64,000 nt of DNA from Vanrija pseudolonga (GCF_020906515.1 NC_085849.1:124001-188000), one strand, 5' to 3'; counted from the first letter of the stretch, positions 1-11,540 are shown. Program-made: numbers and translations. Notes: generated by a model from the letters alone, not told the origin.

Positions 1-1406
1 TCGACGTGGGGCACATGGGTCAGCGGGCAGGAGCGTGGCCAGCTGCTGTTCAAACTCGCCGACCTCGTCGAGGCGAACATTGACGAGCTGGCCGTGCTTG
101 AGCGCGTCGACGGCGGCAAGCCTGCGGGCTGGGCGCGCGTCGACATTGTGGACACGGTGGCGTGTTTCCGCTACTTTGCCGGCGCGGCCGACAAGATCCA
201 CGGCAGCGTCGTCGAGATCGACGACCAGCGCAAGCACGCCGTGCTCCGCAAGGAGCCGATCGGGGTCGTCGCGCAGATCGTGCCGTGGAACTACCCGCTC
301 CTCATGATGGCGTGGAAGGTCGCGCCGGCGCTGAGCGCCGGCTGCGCCATCGTCTTCAAGGCCGCCGAGCAGACGCCGCTGTCGACGCTGCGCTTCGCCG
401 AGCTCGTCAAGGAGGCCGGATACCCCGCCGGCGCGTTCAACCTCGTCAACGGCGTCGGCGCGGTGACTGGCGAAACCCTCTCGCGCCACCTCGACATTGA
501 CAAGGTAGGTGTTGGAGCATCGCTGGATGCAGGCGCTGACGCCCGCCAGATCGCCTTCACCGGCTCGACCGCCACGGGCCGCCGCATTGCCGTCGCGGCC
601 GCCGAGTCCAACCTCAAGAAGGTGACCCTCGAGCTGGGCGGCAAGAGCGCCAACATTGTGTTTGCGGGTGCCAACCTGCCCGAGGCGGCCAAGTGGGCCG
701 CGTTCGGCGTGTACGAGAACATGGGTGCGTGGGGGTTGTTGCGGCGTGGGGCCCGCGCTGACGCCGGCCAGGCCAGTCGTGCAGTGCTGGATCCCGCGTG
801 CTCGTCCAGGAGTCGGTGTACGACGAGTTTGTCAAGCTCTTCGTCGCCGCCGCGTCGGCGTTCAAGGTCGGCCCCACCGAGGACGAGGACACGTTCCAGG
901 GCCCGCAGATCAGCAAGGTCCAGTTTGACAAGATCCTCGGCCTCATCGAGGCGGGCAAGGCTGCCGGCGCCAAGTGCGTGCTCGGCGGCGCGCGCCACGG
1001 GACCAAGGGCTACTTTATCCAGCCGACCGTCTTCACCGACGTCGACATGGGCATGCGCATTGCGCAGGAGGAGATCTTTGGCCCCGTCGCTAGCATCATC
1101 AAGTTCAAGGACGAGGCCGAGGCGATCGCCATCGCCAACGCGACAGAGTACGGCCTCGCCGCGGCCGTCCACACGACAGACTACAACCAGGTCAACCGCG
1201 TCACGCGCCGCCTCAAGGCCGGCACGGTGTGGGTCAACCAGTATGTCATCGTCTCGCACCAGATTCCGTTTGGCGGCTACAAGCAGTCTGGGTGGGGCCG
1301 CGAGCTCGGAATGGAGGGCCTCGAGCCCTACCTCACCACAAAATCAGTGCACCACTACTATGACGAGGAGGGCTTCGAGTGGCCTATCCGCCTGTCCAAG
1401 CTCTAG
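1..1406 (+). CDS. NAD(P)-dependent aldehyde dehydrogenase, 5' end cut by the window edge
   Basis: Oxidises an aldehyde to the acid with NAD(P)+; the substrate cannot be told from sequence. The frame is open from base 1, so the N-terminus and start lie outside the window. Exons are about 1-504, 550-724 and 772-1406. Visible family marks are the VPWNYPL segment, the LELGGKSANIVF block with the general-base Glu, the GQSC catalytic-cysteine block created by the second splice (M-G-Q-S-C-S-A-G-S-R), the EEIFGP block and the C-terminal PFGGYKQSGWGRE block. All catalytic parts are therefore present in the portion seen. It lies head-to-tail before a Dal5-type permease on the same strand, and with the nearby aldolase and amidohydrolase it suggests a catabolic neighbourhood. 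Family assignment is secure; pathway is inference. Confidence 0.95.
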
Positions 1407-2045
1407 GCAGGGGGCAGATGAGTACATAGGTGCGATGCAGCAGTTCACGGGATTGTAGGCGGCGCCGTAGTGCTGGCGGGAGAGGAGCCGACGCGGACGC
1501 GGACGCGGCGCGTTGCAGTTGCCATTGCCGTACAGGTACCGGCCCCGACAACCTCGCCTCGATAGGCTTATCAGTGCGTGGTAGTGTATCGGACGTCTTT
1601 CGGAGCGGCAAGCTACGCCTCAGCGCGGCGGAGAGACCCCGCTGCCTGTGGTTCCAGCAACAGGCCACAACCAGGGTCTCCGCCTCGGTTGAGCCGACAA
1701 ACGCGGCGCGTATCGACTCGAGCCACTCCGCCACCTTCACCCCGCCGCGACAACAGCCACAGCGCTCACTATCACTACTACCCGGACGGCGCACATCACA
1801 TGACTGGCTGACGCCAAGCTCTATCGGCGCGAGACTCCCGGCGCGTCAGTCCGGCAGCTGTCGGGGCCCCTGGCGGCGCCGCTCATATCGTCGCCGCTGC
1901 CCACTTGTAGACGCGGCGGCCTGGCATTGTCGGCGCGTCGTGAGGACCGGTACTGATACGCTGAGCTGGCGGATCTCTTCATAACTGACGCTGCTGGGAC
2001 GTGGTCGACACACCCCCTTGCCTAACCCACAGCTTCAGACTCGAC
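1407..2045. other. Intergenic: ALDH 3' end and promoter side of the permease
   Basis: About 640 bases between two same-strand genes. Short open frames here have no start context, splice continuity or recognisable motif. I see no clear TATA box. A GACGCGGACGCGGACGCGG triplet-like run lies near 1488-1507. Confidence 0.5.
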
Positions 2046-3861
2046 ATGACAGACGAGAAAACCAAGGAGGCGCCCCTCACCGCCGTCATCACTGCGCACG
2101 ACGACGACCCGTCGCCCAAGGGCGAGGCCGTCCCGCTCGACGAGAGCGAGTTCACGTACGTGCCCGCGGGCATGGTCGCACTGACCCCAGCGACAAGGAG
2201 TACTCGCGCCTGCGCCTCAAGTTTGACTTTATCCTCCTCCCGATGATGATGATCCGCGAGTGCGCACCGTGCCTGCTCGCTGACTGACCCCAGTCTACGG
2301 CCTGCAGTACAGCGACAAGATGTCCCTCTCTGCCGGGGTCATCTTCGGGCTGCGCGAGGACACGGGGCTCGTTAAGAACCAGTACGCCGACCTGACGACC
2401 TACTTCAACGTCGCGTACGCGATCGCGCAGTACCCAATGGCGTATGCGCTGCAGCGCTTCCCACTCGGCCGCAGCCTGGCCGTGTGCATCATCATCTGGG
2501 GCGCCATGGTCATGGTGCTCGCCGCGTGCAACAACTACTCGCAGCTCAGCGCGACGCGCTTCTTCCTCGGCTGGTTCGAGAGCGTCATCACGCCCGGCTT
2601 TGCAATCTTCACGGCGAGCTGGTACCTCCGCCGCGAGCAGACGCTGCGCCAGATGTGCTACTACGCGATGAGTGCGTGGGCCTCTGGCTGAGCTGACGCC
2701 CAGACTCCTTCTTCTCAATCATCTTCGGCCTGGGCAACTACTACGTCGCGCTGAACGCCCAGCGCCGCGGCGGCCTGGCGGCATGGCGCGTCATCAACCT
2801 CTTCCTCGGCGGGACGACGGTCGGGATGGGCATCGTGTTCCTCGTGTTTGGCGGCACGCCCGACGAGGTGTGGTGGCTCAGCCGGCGCGAGAAGCGCATG
2901 GCCAAGGCCCGCATCGTGTCCAACGGCACTGGCGGCGGCGAGCAGCACCCGTGGCGGTGGGACCACGTCAAGGAGTGCCTCAAGGACAGGCAGTACTGGC
3001 ATGCGGTCGTGTACCAGGTCACTGGCAACATCCCCAACGGCGGGTTGACGACGTTCCAGGTGGGCGCGGCCGCGTTGTTCAGCAGAGCAACCACTCATCA
3101 CTCCCCAGACCCTCATATTCAAGTCGTTCGGCTTCACGTCGCTCGAGACGCTGCTCTACTCGATGCCAATGTACGCCGTGACCTTCACGGGCGTGATCAC
3201 GTCCGCGCTGCTCGTCAACCGCTGGCCCAAGCTCCGCTTCCCCATCGCCATCTTCGTGCAGCTGTGCACCATGTCGGCGCTGCTCGTCGCCGGCGTGGGT
3301 GCGGACAAGGTGTCCCGCTGGGGCAAGTTTGGCGCGTGGACGCTCAACCTCATGTTCTCCATCTCGCACTTTATCGTCGGGTGGCCCATCATGTCGTGGG
3401 TGGCGTGGGCTGGATGACAGCTGACGACAGGTTCAACATTGCGGGCAGGACCAAGAAGAGCTTTACCGGCGCGTCGCTGCTCTTCATCTTCTGCATCGGC
3501 AACATTATCGGCGCGAACATCTTCCTGCGTGAGTGCGACAGACGACGGGGAGCCTTGGCAACTGACCGACCGCCCAGCAAAGGAAGCCCCGCGCTACGTC
3601 AAAGGCCTGACCGTCTGCGCCGTCATGATCGCCGTCAACGTGGTCAACTTTCTCTTCTGGTGGCAGTACTACGTGGCCGAGAACAAGCGGCGCGAGGCGG
3701 CGTTTGTCGCGAGCGGGCTGAGCGTCGAGGAGCGGGACGCGCAGAACCGCGCGAATGGCGAGAACGACCTCACCGACATGCAGGTGCGTGGAAGGAGTGG
3801 AATCTGGGGTTGGCGCAATGCTGACGAGACGCAGAACCCACACTTCAGGTACCTGTGCTAG
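2046..3861 (+). CDS. MFS permease of the allantoate/Dal5 anion:cation symporter type
   Basis: Plasma-membrane transporter, 511 aa after splicing, probably for an organic anion or nitrogen compound (allantoate, nicotinate, dipeptide and similar are known substrates of the family). Eight exons: 2046-2155, 2191-2255, 2294-2671, 2704-3059, 3109-3404, 3431-3528, 3578-3783 and 3835-3861; the spliced length is 1536 bases and stays in frame. Supporting motifs are the LRLKFDFILLPMMMI first helix, YGLQYSDKMSLS loop, FLGWFESVITPGF, NIAGRTKKS loop and the family-typical C-terminus DLTDMQNPHFRYLC. Two splice features are odd. The second intron needs a GC donor (GCGAGT at 2256) to give MMMILYGLQYSDK. The fifth intron (3405-3430) would be only 26 bases. 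Its neighbours are catabolic enzymes, so uptake of a substrate for them is plausible. Confidence 0.9.
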
Positions 3862-4694
3862 GCGGCCCGGGGGCGCGTGGCGGCGCCGGCGTTGGAGGTC
3901 GTCGGGAGGGGGTTGTAATTGCGTGAATGCGAGCAGGTGTGTCGAGGGGCTCGGAGTGAGCGGTAACACGGGATATCCATACCTCGGCGTCTACTAGGTA
4001 GTATTGTAGGGGTGGGGACGGGCGTATGCAAACAGATGCTGAGCATACTGTAGAGCGCGGAGCGCAGACAATGTCGAGACTATATACGTCAAGCCTGGGT
4101 GAGCATGTCCGGGGCATCAGGTTGCGTTGGGCATCGGCAGACGCGAGGTCGCCACCGCGACGGCGCGACGGCGCACCGAACACCGCTAGCCACCTCGGCG
4201 ACGCCGGCGGGGCGCCGCTCGCCAGCCAGCGGAGTTCGGCTGTGGCGATAAGACAGAGAGCAGCTAGATGCCAGGCTGAGTGAGTGGCGACGAGCATGGC
4301 AATAGACGCCGAGGCCAGCGCCAATGCCGGCAATGATCCAACCCGACCGCTCTCCTCACCCGCCACTTTCGGCGCCCGGCGCCTGGGCAGAGACAGAGCC
4401 GTGTCGTCGTCGCGCAGAGCGCCGTACACCGTTCCCCTTGTGGTCCATGTGCGCTGCTTCACGCCGCGTGACGAGGCATGCTGGTGGGAGTTGCAGTAAG
4501 CGCGGCGACTCCGGACCACCCCACACGCCGTGCTGCGTGGCCCCTCGTCCCACCCTGGCCACCCCACGCAGTCGGCGTTGGCCGAGCCGGGCCGCCTGCG
4601 CTGCCGGCGTGTCATTCCGCCGGCGCTGAATGGGCAGAGATACCTTATGTACTCGCGCCTCTGGTTCCCCGTAGCGTAGCCGCTGCCGCGGCCC
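3862..4694. other. Intergenic: no gene seen
   Basis: About 830 bases between the permease and the aldolase-like gene. Minus-strand frames overlapping here are low-complexity Arg/Pro-rich and lack spliceable continuation. No repeat or RNA signal was recognised. Confidence 0.45.
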
Positions 4695-4703
4695 AATAAA
4701 AGG
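4695..4703 (+). promoter_or_regulatory. TATA-like box of the aldolase-like gene
   Basis: AATAAAAGG lies 68 bases before the chosen ATG at 4771. A (CAC)n tract runs right up to that ATG; a similar tract precedes the start at 20081. Confidence 0.5.
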
Positions 4704-4770
4704 TCGAGTGGTGCATTGCCGAGACGACACCCCCACCCACCCACACTACACCACCACCACCACCACCACC

Positions 4771-6018
4771 ATGGCTCCCCAGGAAAACGCCCGCGCCTTC
4801 GACTTTGGCCTGCCGACGCCGACCTTCAAGGACAAGTACGAGGAGCGCCAGTACATCAAGGAGCGCCTCGCGCTCGCGTACCGCGTGATGGCGCACGAGA
4901 ACCTGGGTGCGTGGTGGTGATGGGTTGAAGGGGGTGGGGCAGAGTACAGCTGACACGTGCGCACAACAGCGGAGGGCGTTGCGGGCCACCTTACCTCGCG
5001 CGACCCCGTCGACCCCGAGTGCTTCTGGGTGAGTTGTGTTGTTGGGGTTGTTGCTGTTGGGGAGGGGAGTGTGGGGTGCCGGCGTAAATAGCCGGTGGGT
5101 GGTGGCTGGGTCGGCTGGCCGCAGCAACGTCTCACGTCAGCATCGAGTGCGCCAAGTGCGCGTGTATCGGTGTGATCAAGTGTGCATACTGGTGGGCGCG
5201 AGGCCACTGCTCGCACACATCATGGCGACGGCAACGGCGCCCGCGCCGGCGACACATGCATCCACCCCCTCGACCGTCGGCATGCCGACCCAGCTCGCCG
5301 TCCCCCACCCCCACCCCGTCCACTGCCAAGCCTACCCTAACGACCCCAGGTCAACCCCTTCGGGCTCCACTTCTCGCGCATGACGGCGTCCGACCTCCTC
5401 CTCGTCGACCACCACGGCAAGGTCGTTGGCGGCGGCAAGCCCGGCCGCGGGCAGATCTACAACGCGGCGGCGTTTGTGATCCACTCTGCGATCCACGCCG
5501 CGCGCCCCGAGGTCAACAGCGTCGTGCACGCGCACTCGATCTACGCCAAGGCGTTCAGCACGCTCGGCCGCAAGCTGCCCATGTACACGCAGGACGCGTG
5601 CATCTTCTACAACGACCACGCGCTGTACGCCAAGCACGGCGGCGTCGTGCTCTCCAGCGGCGAGAGCGACGCCATCTGCAAGTCGATCGGCGGAAACAAG
5701 GCTGTTATTCTGCAGAACCACGGCCTGCTCACCGTCGGCGGGTGCATCGAGAGCGCCGTCGGATGGTTCCAGATGTAAGTGGCAAGGGAGTGGGGGAGGA
5801 ATAGAGCTCACACCACACCCAGCTTCGAGTCCGAGTGCAAGTCTGTCCTCGCGGCCGAGGCCGCCGCCGCGCTCTCCGGCAAGCCGCCCATCACGCTCCC
5901 CGACGACGTCGCAGAGTTCACCTACAAGGCGACCGGCTTTGAGGAGGCGGGCAAGTTTGAGGCCCACGCCTTCTTCGACCTCGTCGAGTACAAGGACGGC
6001 GATGCGTTCAAGGCGTAA
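4771..6018 (+). CDS. Class II aldolase/adducin N-terminal domain protein
   Basis: Predicted soluble zinc-dependent aldolase or epimerase-like enzyme, 271 aa; the substrate is unknown. Exons 4771-4906, 4970-5028, 5350-5774 and 5823-6018 keep one frame. Family marks in order: AEGVAGHLTSRDP near the N-terminus (sugar-phosphate/phosphate loop), NPFGLHFSRMTASDLLLVD, the metal-binding VVHAHSIYA (His-x-His) and QNHGLLTVGG (third His). Length is normal for fungal single-domain members. The second intron is 321 bases, far longer than the 26-80 base introns around it. ATG 4771 is chosen because it follows a TATA-like box and begins the conserved frame. Probably catabolic with its ALDH and amidohydrolase neighbours; that link is inference. 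Confidence 0.92.
5029..5349 (+). other. Unusually long (321-base) intron of the aldolase-like gene
   Basis: It starts GTGAGT and ends CCCCAG. Splicing joins CFW to VNPFGLHF, which is the expected family continuity. No coding exon with family similarity is visible inside. Confidence 0.7.
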
Positions 6019-6242
6019 AGTGGTTGTATCGGTCGTCATAGGTTGTCATTGCGCTATGTAAAGTTGTCTGAAGATGGGTGGGTGAGTGACTGAGTAGCGC
6101 TACACCTGATATCTCCGTTGTGCTCCTGGGCAAGCACATCTCTACCGAGACTGACCCGAGACACTTGACTGCAAATGTCTCATCTTACTGCAACGCTACA
6201 TGCCATTAACCCTACTACCGCTTGCCCTCGCCCCACCGCCGC

Positions 6243-7948
6243 CTACTTCTTCGCCTTCCATGCCTGCTCGCCCGCGACCCAGGTCTCAGTGACAGCCGAC
6301 TGTGCCTGCTTAAGCGTCTCCACGCCGTTCTTGAACGGGTCGACGTTGAGCACGCAGAAGTCGGCCTGCTTGCCGGGCTCGAGGGTGCCCACCTCGTTCT
6401 CGGCGCGGATGCTCTGCGCACACCCGGAAGTGTAGTACCTGATGCTCTGGTCGAGCGCGACGCAGAAGCGCTCGAGGCCGACAATGCGGGGGTCGGTGCT
6501 GGGCTTGAGGCTCGGGTCGACGCTCGACTGGCGCGTGCCCGCCGTGTAGATGTTGGGCAGGGCGTGGTGCGGCGCGACTGGCGCGTCTGAGCCGAACGCG
6601 ACCTTGGAGCCGGCCTCGACAAACTCGGACCAGGGGAACGCGCGGTCGCAGCGCGCGTCGGCGCCCAGCTGCTCCCACCAGTTCTTGGCGTAGAGCGGGT
6701 CGGCATGCACGGGCTGCAGGGACGCCGTAACGCCCAGGCGCGTGAGCCGCTTGACGCTCTCCTCGGTCACGACTTCGAGGTGCTCGATCCGGTGCCGCCG
6801 ATGCGGCTTGTCCCCGTTCGCGGCGATCGCGGCCTCGAACGCGTCCAGCGCCTGCTCGGACGCCGCGTCGCCGAGCGCGTGCACCGCCACTTGCAAGTCG
6901 AGCTCGTCGGCCAGCACGACCACCTTGGTCAGCTCCGGCCCCGGCCAGATGGGGCCTGGGAGGTCGCCGTTCGGGTACGGCTCCTTGAGGAACGCGGTGC
7001 ACGAGTCGACTACGCCGTCGGAGATGACCTTGATGCCGACGACACGGAACCACGGGTCGTACTTGGCACAGCGGTCGCGCTGGGCCGCCGCTTCTCTGAC
7101 CTGGTCGGCGCGCGACTCGTCGGTCCCCTCGGGCCGCATGAACCAGTGCGCGCTTATCCGAACCGGCAGCTTGCCGTTACGCTTGATGTACTCCTCGATC
7201 GCCTCGAGGTCCTCGGGCGAGAGCGCCATCTCAATGCCGCCAGTGAGGCCTGACGCGAGCATGTTCTCAAAGGCGTCCTCGAGCGCGATCAAGCGGTCCT
7301 CGAGCGACGTGTTCTTTGCGATCCACGGCCAAACAAACTCAAAGTTTGCCGTCTCCAAAAAGTGGCCAGTGAGCTCGCCGTCGGCGTCGCGCACAAACTC
7401 GCCGCCCTTGGGGTTCGGCGTGTCGCGGGTGATGCCGAGCGCGTTGATGGCCGCTGTGTTGAGCAGGGTCGCGTGCAGGTCCATCGACGCGATAAACACG
7501 GGTACGTCGGGCACGACGGCGTCGAGGAACTTGCGGTGCGGGGGCTGGCCCAGCGCATCGTACAGGAACGACTTGCCGTGGATCATCTTGGCGCCGGGGT
7601 TGGCATCGTACGCCTTCTTGATGGCCGCGGCGATCTCGTCGGCGCTGAGCCCGAGGCACTCGACCTTGGAGAGGGCAGAGCCAAACTGCACCAGATGGAT
7701 GTGGCCGTCGATCAGACCAGGCAGGACGACGGCGCCGCCGAGGTCGGTGACGGTCGCAGAGGCGCCCTGGGGCATGTCAGCGGGGTTGAGGCGCCGGTTC
7801 ATAGCTCCCCACTCACAGCCTTGGCCTCGGCCTCGGCGCCAGTGCCGACATAGACGACCTTGTCGCCGTCGGTGACGAGGGCGTCGTGCAGCGTCGAGTC
7901 GCCCTCGACAGAGGTGAAGATCCGGCCGTTCTTGAACAAGCGGGGCAT
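6243..7948 (-). CDS. Amidohydrolase, YtcJ-like (amidohydrolase 3 family)
   Basis: Metal-dependent hydrolase of 551 aa; the family acts on N-acyl, urea or formamide-type bonds, and the true substrate is unknown. Exons are 7817-7948 and 6243-7766, with a 50-base intron ending CCCCAG. The first exon gives MPRLFKNGRIFTS, the usual N-terminal strand. Metal and catalytic marks follow: LIDGHIH (His-x-His near residues 66-68), GIKVISDGVVDS (the bridging Lys position), AVHALGDAA, HRIEHLE and FGSDAPVAP (catalytic Asp). The C-terminus GTLEPGKQADFCVL is the classic small beta-sandwich return. No targeting signal is seen, so it is likely cytosolic. It is transcribed toward the aldolase-like gene, with their 3' ends about 220 bases apart. 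Confidence 0.94.
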
Positions 7949-8020
7949 GGTGGGTGGTGGTGGAGAGGGCAAGGCATGTCGGCGAGGGCCGTTGGATGTA
8001 TTTATTGGGTGGGCGAGGGT

Positions 8021-8036
8021 GGGGGGGGGGGGGGGG
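8021..8036 (+). repeat. Homopolymer G16 tract
   Basis: Sixteen G in a row, 73 bases upstream of the amidohydrolase ATG (so C16 on its coding strand), with a further G7 nearby. Possible length-variable promoter element or assembly-sensitive site. Confidence 0.85.
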
Positions 8037-8663
8037 TTATCGACGTCATGGGGGGGCCGGGGGCGGCTGTCAGTCACCACCCGGCAGTGCTGCAATCTTG
8101 CTTGCTTCGGGAATGACACTCAGCCGCTGACTTGCTCCACCGGCCGCGGCCTGCACTAGACGACTGCCGGGGGTGCAGCAGCTGACTCGTCGCGTACGTA
8201 CACGCTCCGAAGCGCCATCTACCCGAGGCGGCGCTGCAGCAGCAAGCGCACCGTGGAGAGTGAGAGAGGCAAGACGAATGAAACAATGGAGCGGCGTCTC
8301 CAAAGCCAAGGCAAGCGCCGAGGCGCCACCGGTGTTGGGGATGCCGGGCGGTAATGAACGGGTGATAGATTACCCGCAAAAGACATGTGCGGCTGTCGTC
8401 TAATGCGCGCTGCTGCGTGCATGGGTGCATGCGTGTGGCTGCTGATACGGACAACATGACTGTGCGGGGAACGCATGTGGCATGCTGCGCAGAGCCCAAT
8501 GGCATGGCTCGAGGCCATCTAGACGCTGGTGCTCGACGTCGCTCCGTCTGGGGCCCAGCGCGTGTGCGCGAGATAAGACTTGTGGGCCTTCAGCGTCTGT
8601 TCAATCACCGCGACGAGCGTCGGCTTGGCCTAAGCGCTCCTATCAACGGGCTACAGCAGCGAA

Positions 8664-8759
8664 GCGACATGACTCCGCATCGTTGACAGTCGGCGCGACG
8701 TGATTCCGCACCGTCCACCACACTTGCATTGTAGTCGGCGCGAAGTGAGTCCGCGTCGT
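8664..8759 (+). repeat. Three imperfect copies of a 20-base unit
   Basis: Units near GCGAMRTGAKTCCGCRYCGT at 8664-8683, 8695-8714 and 8740-8759. Copies two and three are each preceded by AGTCG. Function unknown; it could be a repeated operator. Confidence 0.55.
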
Positions 8760-9407
8760 CGACAACAAGAGCAACAACCCCAAGAAAGAGGACGACGAGC
8801 ATTCAATAAAACTTCGCCGACAAGTACCGCGGCTCTCCGCCCGGCACGGCACCGCCGTCATCACCAACACCGACGCGCCGCTGCTACTGCTAGATCTCGC
8901 CAAAAAGCCAGATACCCGCCCGTCGTGTGCAGAAAATAATCTAGACGAGCTAGCTGGTGCATGGTATTACGGCCGTTGAGCCCCAGTCCGCCCGATGAAA
9001 CCCATCATGCAGTCGTTGGGGCCAGGCGCTTGTTATCAATACACGCGCCTAAGCGATTCAGGCATTTTCCCTTTGGGCGGCTGGGTATCGCTGCCTGCGA
9101 GCTGCCAGGAGATAAAGCCCACGGGTAAACAAGATCAAGGTGGCGCGCCTCGCGTGTCGTCAGGTGATGTCGCTGCAGTTGACTGTGCCTTGCCCGCGGG
9201 CATTGCCGCTCGTCGTGCATTTGCCGGCTTGCCGCGGTCCAGCTGCTCGAGCTCTTGGGGCCATTGACTCCACCTCGACGACCAGGGCAGCAGCCGCGCA
9301 GCAAGCAGCAGGCTATCAGCTGTGGTCTTGGTGCCGGCAGGCCCGATGCGTACCCGGCCCTCAGCTTGGTTGGAGCAGCATCCAACCACGACACACAGGA
9401 CAGAATG

Positions 9408-9416
9408 CATAAAACC
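9408..9416 (+). promoter_or_regulatory. TATA-like box of the Hol1-like transporter gene
   Basis: GCATAAAAC lies 53 bases before ATG 9469. It supports 9469 as the start over in-frame upstream ATGs, which would lie on the far side of this box. Confidence 0.45.
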
Positions 9417-9468
9417 CAGCCCCCTCTCGCGGCCCGTCCGGCGCCCCCGTCCCCCATCCCCTACCCCA

Positions 9469-11540
9469 ATGACATCAAGCACACTCAAGGACGATCTCAC
9501 GGTCCCGGGCACGACCGTCATCCTCGACGAGCAGGCCGAGGCGAGCGGCACCAACAACTTTACGCTCGTCCCCACGCCCAGCGATGACCCGGCCGACCCG
9601 CTCAACTGGACCACGGGGCGCAAGTGGCTCTGCTGCGCCTGCATGGTGCTCTATGTCATGGCCGTGTGCTTCAACGCGGGCTGCCTGTACCCCATCTACG
9701 GCCCGCTCGCCGACAAGACGGGCCTCACCCTCGACCAGATCAACACGGGCGTCGGATACTTCTACCTCATCGAGGCCGTCTGCGCGCTCTTCGTGCTCCC
9801 CCTCACCATTGCTATCGGCAAGCGGCCAGTGTTCATCGTCTCGTGCGCGTGCGCGGCCATCTTCCCATTCGTCCTCGGCACGGTGACGAGCAACGCCCAG
9901 TGGGTCGGCCTCTGCGTCGCCAACGGATTCTTCCTCTCGCCGCTCTTCGTCGCCCCCGAGGCCGTCCTCTCTGACGTCGTGAGTGTTGTGTCTCGTATGT
10001 CGTCACACGAGACGGCTGGCTCCTCCCCTCCACTTGCCCACCTTCGACCGCGGCCAGAACCTTGTCGATCGGGACATGTTGACAGATCCCCCGACGACCC
10101 CACGGAGCCTGTCCGTCTTGGCGCCCTGACTCCTTGCCCACCTACTCCACTTCTTCACGTAACCTAAAAGAATACCCGTGACTGACATCACAGTTCTTCT
10201 ACCACGAGCGCGCGTTCCCATTCGGCATCTACATTGCAACCACGTACGGTGGAGCGCTCCTCGCCCCCGTGCTCTCGGGTTGGATCTACACGGGTATGGG
10301 GTTCAACGGCCCACCCTACCTCACCGGTGGCTTCTGCATCCTTGTGGCGATCTTCCTCTTCATCTTCCTCGAGGAGTCCAACTTTGACCGTGTGGCGCCA
10401 GAGCACGACAAGCCCGTCGAGGTCCTGACCACGGACGGTCTGGCCCCCGCCAAGTCGCCCTTTGTCTTCAACGACAAGGATGTCACCACCACAGACGTCG
10501 TCGAGGCGGCTGACGCCCACACCCCCGACGAGGTCCTCAACCGCGACCACCTCAGCGGAGACATCGACCGCCGCAAGTCGGTTGTCCACGCCGGCGCTCA
10601 CTCGGTCGGCCGTATCACCAGCCCATGGCCCGGACCTCGCCCGTTCAAGGTCTTCCGCGTCTCGCCCTACGCTGGCGGCATTCTGTGGCGCGGTGTCTTC
10701 CAGCCCCTCGCCATGCTCCGGCTCCCCATCATCCTCTGGTGCGGCCTCATGTTCGGAGTCTACCAGATCTTCTACAACTGCATGGCGGCGCTGTCTTCCG
10801 GTGTCCTCGGCGCTCCCCCCTATAACATGGGCCCCAACTTTGTTGGACTGACGTTCCTGTCGCCCCTCACAGCCATCATCCCTGGTGCCATCGTCGCTGG
10901 CTACGTCTGTGATCGCTTCACCGTATCCCAGGCTCGCAAGCGTGGTGGTGTGTCCGAGGCTGAGGACAAGCTCAAGCTATATATTGTTCCTACCATCCTT
11001 ACGCCATTCGGTCTCCTCATGATGGGCCTCGGCCCTTACTACAACGCGCACTGGATGGTCTTCGTCATGGGCGAGTTTGTCCTTACCATCGCTGGCCCCA
11101 TCGCCACTCTGCTCTCCATTACCTACGCATTCGACGCGTTCCACGGAATCCACCCTCGCGAGCAGGTTGGGCCACGTGCTCAGGTTCAACAAGCTGCGCC
11201 TTACCTCCTTTCGCTGATCCTCGTCGGAATGATCTGCACTGTAAGTGGCACTCGTCTTGTGGCACCTCCTCCTTCCTCTTTCTTCGTCTTTCTTGCATTC
11301 TTTCACTTCCTCTTCGTCCACAAGCCATCAGATACTTGAAAACGACGCATGCTTACGTAATAGTTCGGGTTTAACTACCTCATCACGAAATGGGCCTTTG
11401 AATGGGGCTTTAGGAACTGGGCGATTAGCGCAGTGTGCATTGGAACGGCCATCAACTGCACCTCGTTCCTCATGATCCGTTTCGGCAAAGGTTTCCGCAA
11501 GAGCGGCATCAAATACTACGAGAAGATCATCAACATCTAA
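9469..11540 (+). CDS. MFS transporter, Hol1/DHA1-like
   Basis: Predicted 12-helix plasma-membrane transporter of 577 aa, drug:proton antiporter/Hol1-type branch; the substrate is unknown. Exons are 9469-9978, 10194-11240 and 11364-11540. The spliced junction LSDVFFYHERAFPFGIY is the family's conserved loop after helix 4, and EESNFDR ends the first six-helix half. The typical DPADPLNW motif precedes helix 1. A long charged cytosolic loop follows EESNFDR, and the second half begins near SPYAGGILWRGVFQPL. The C-terminus KSGIKYYEKIINI is intact. The first intron is 215 bases and the second 123, longer than most here. Regulation is not visible beyond a TATA-like box. Confidence 0.92.

Larger units (their letters stand above)
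7949..9407. other. Divergent intergenic region between amidohydrolase and MFS gene
   Basis: About 1.45 kb serving as upstream region for both flanking genes. Apart from the G-tract and a three-copy 20-base repeat, I see nothing coding; open frames here lack family motifs. Confidence 0.5.

Noticed and set aside
291-1259. Minus-strand frame of 322 codons opposite the aldehyde dehydrogenase
   Set aside because: Shadow of a high-GC coding strand; the plus strand carries every ALDH motif.
4741-4770. (CAC)n tract as a satellite repeat
   Set aside because: It is a short leader-sequence tract directly before an ATG, seen again before 20081; a 5' UTR feature rather than a satellite.
6742-7875. Plus-strand frame of 377 codons opposite the amidohydrolase
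   Set aside because: Antisense shadow, Ser/Ala/Arg-rich with no motif; the minus strand has the metal-binding residues.
9322-9468. Upstream in-frame ATG for the Hol1-like transporter
   Set aside because: A TATA-like box lies at 9408-9416 inside that extension, and the extra residues are Pro/Arg-rich without family support.
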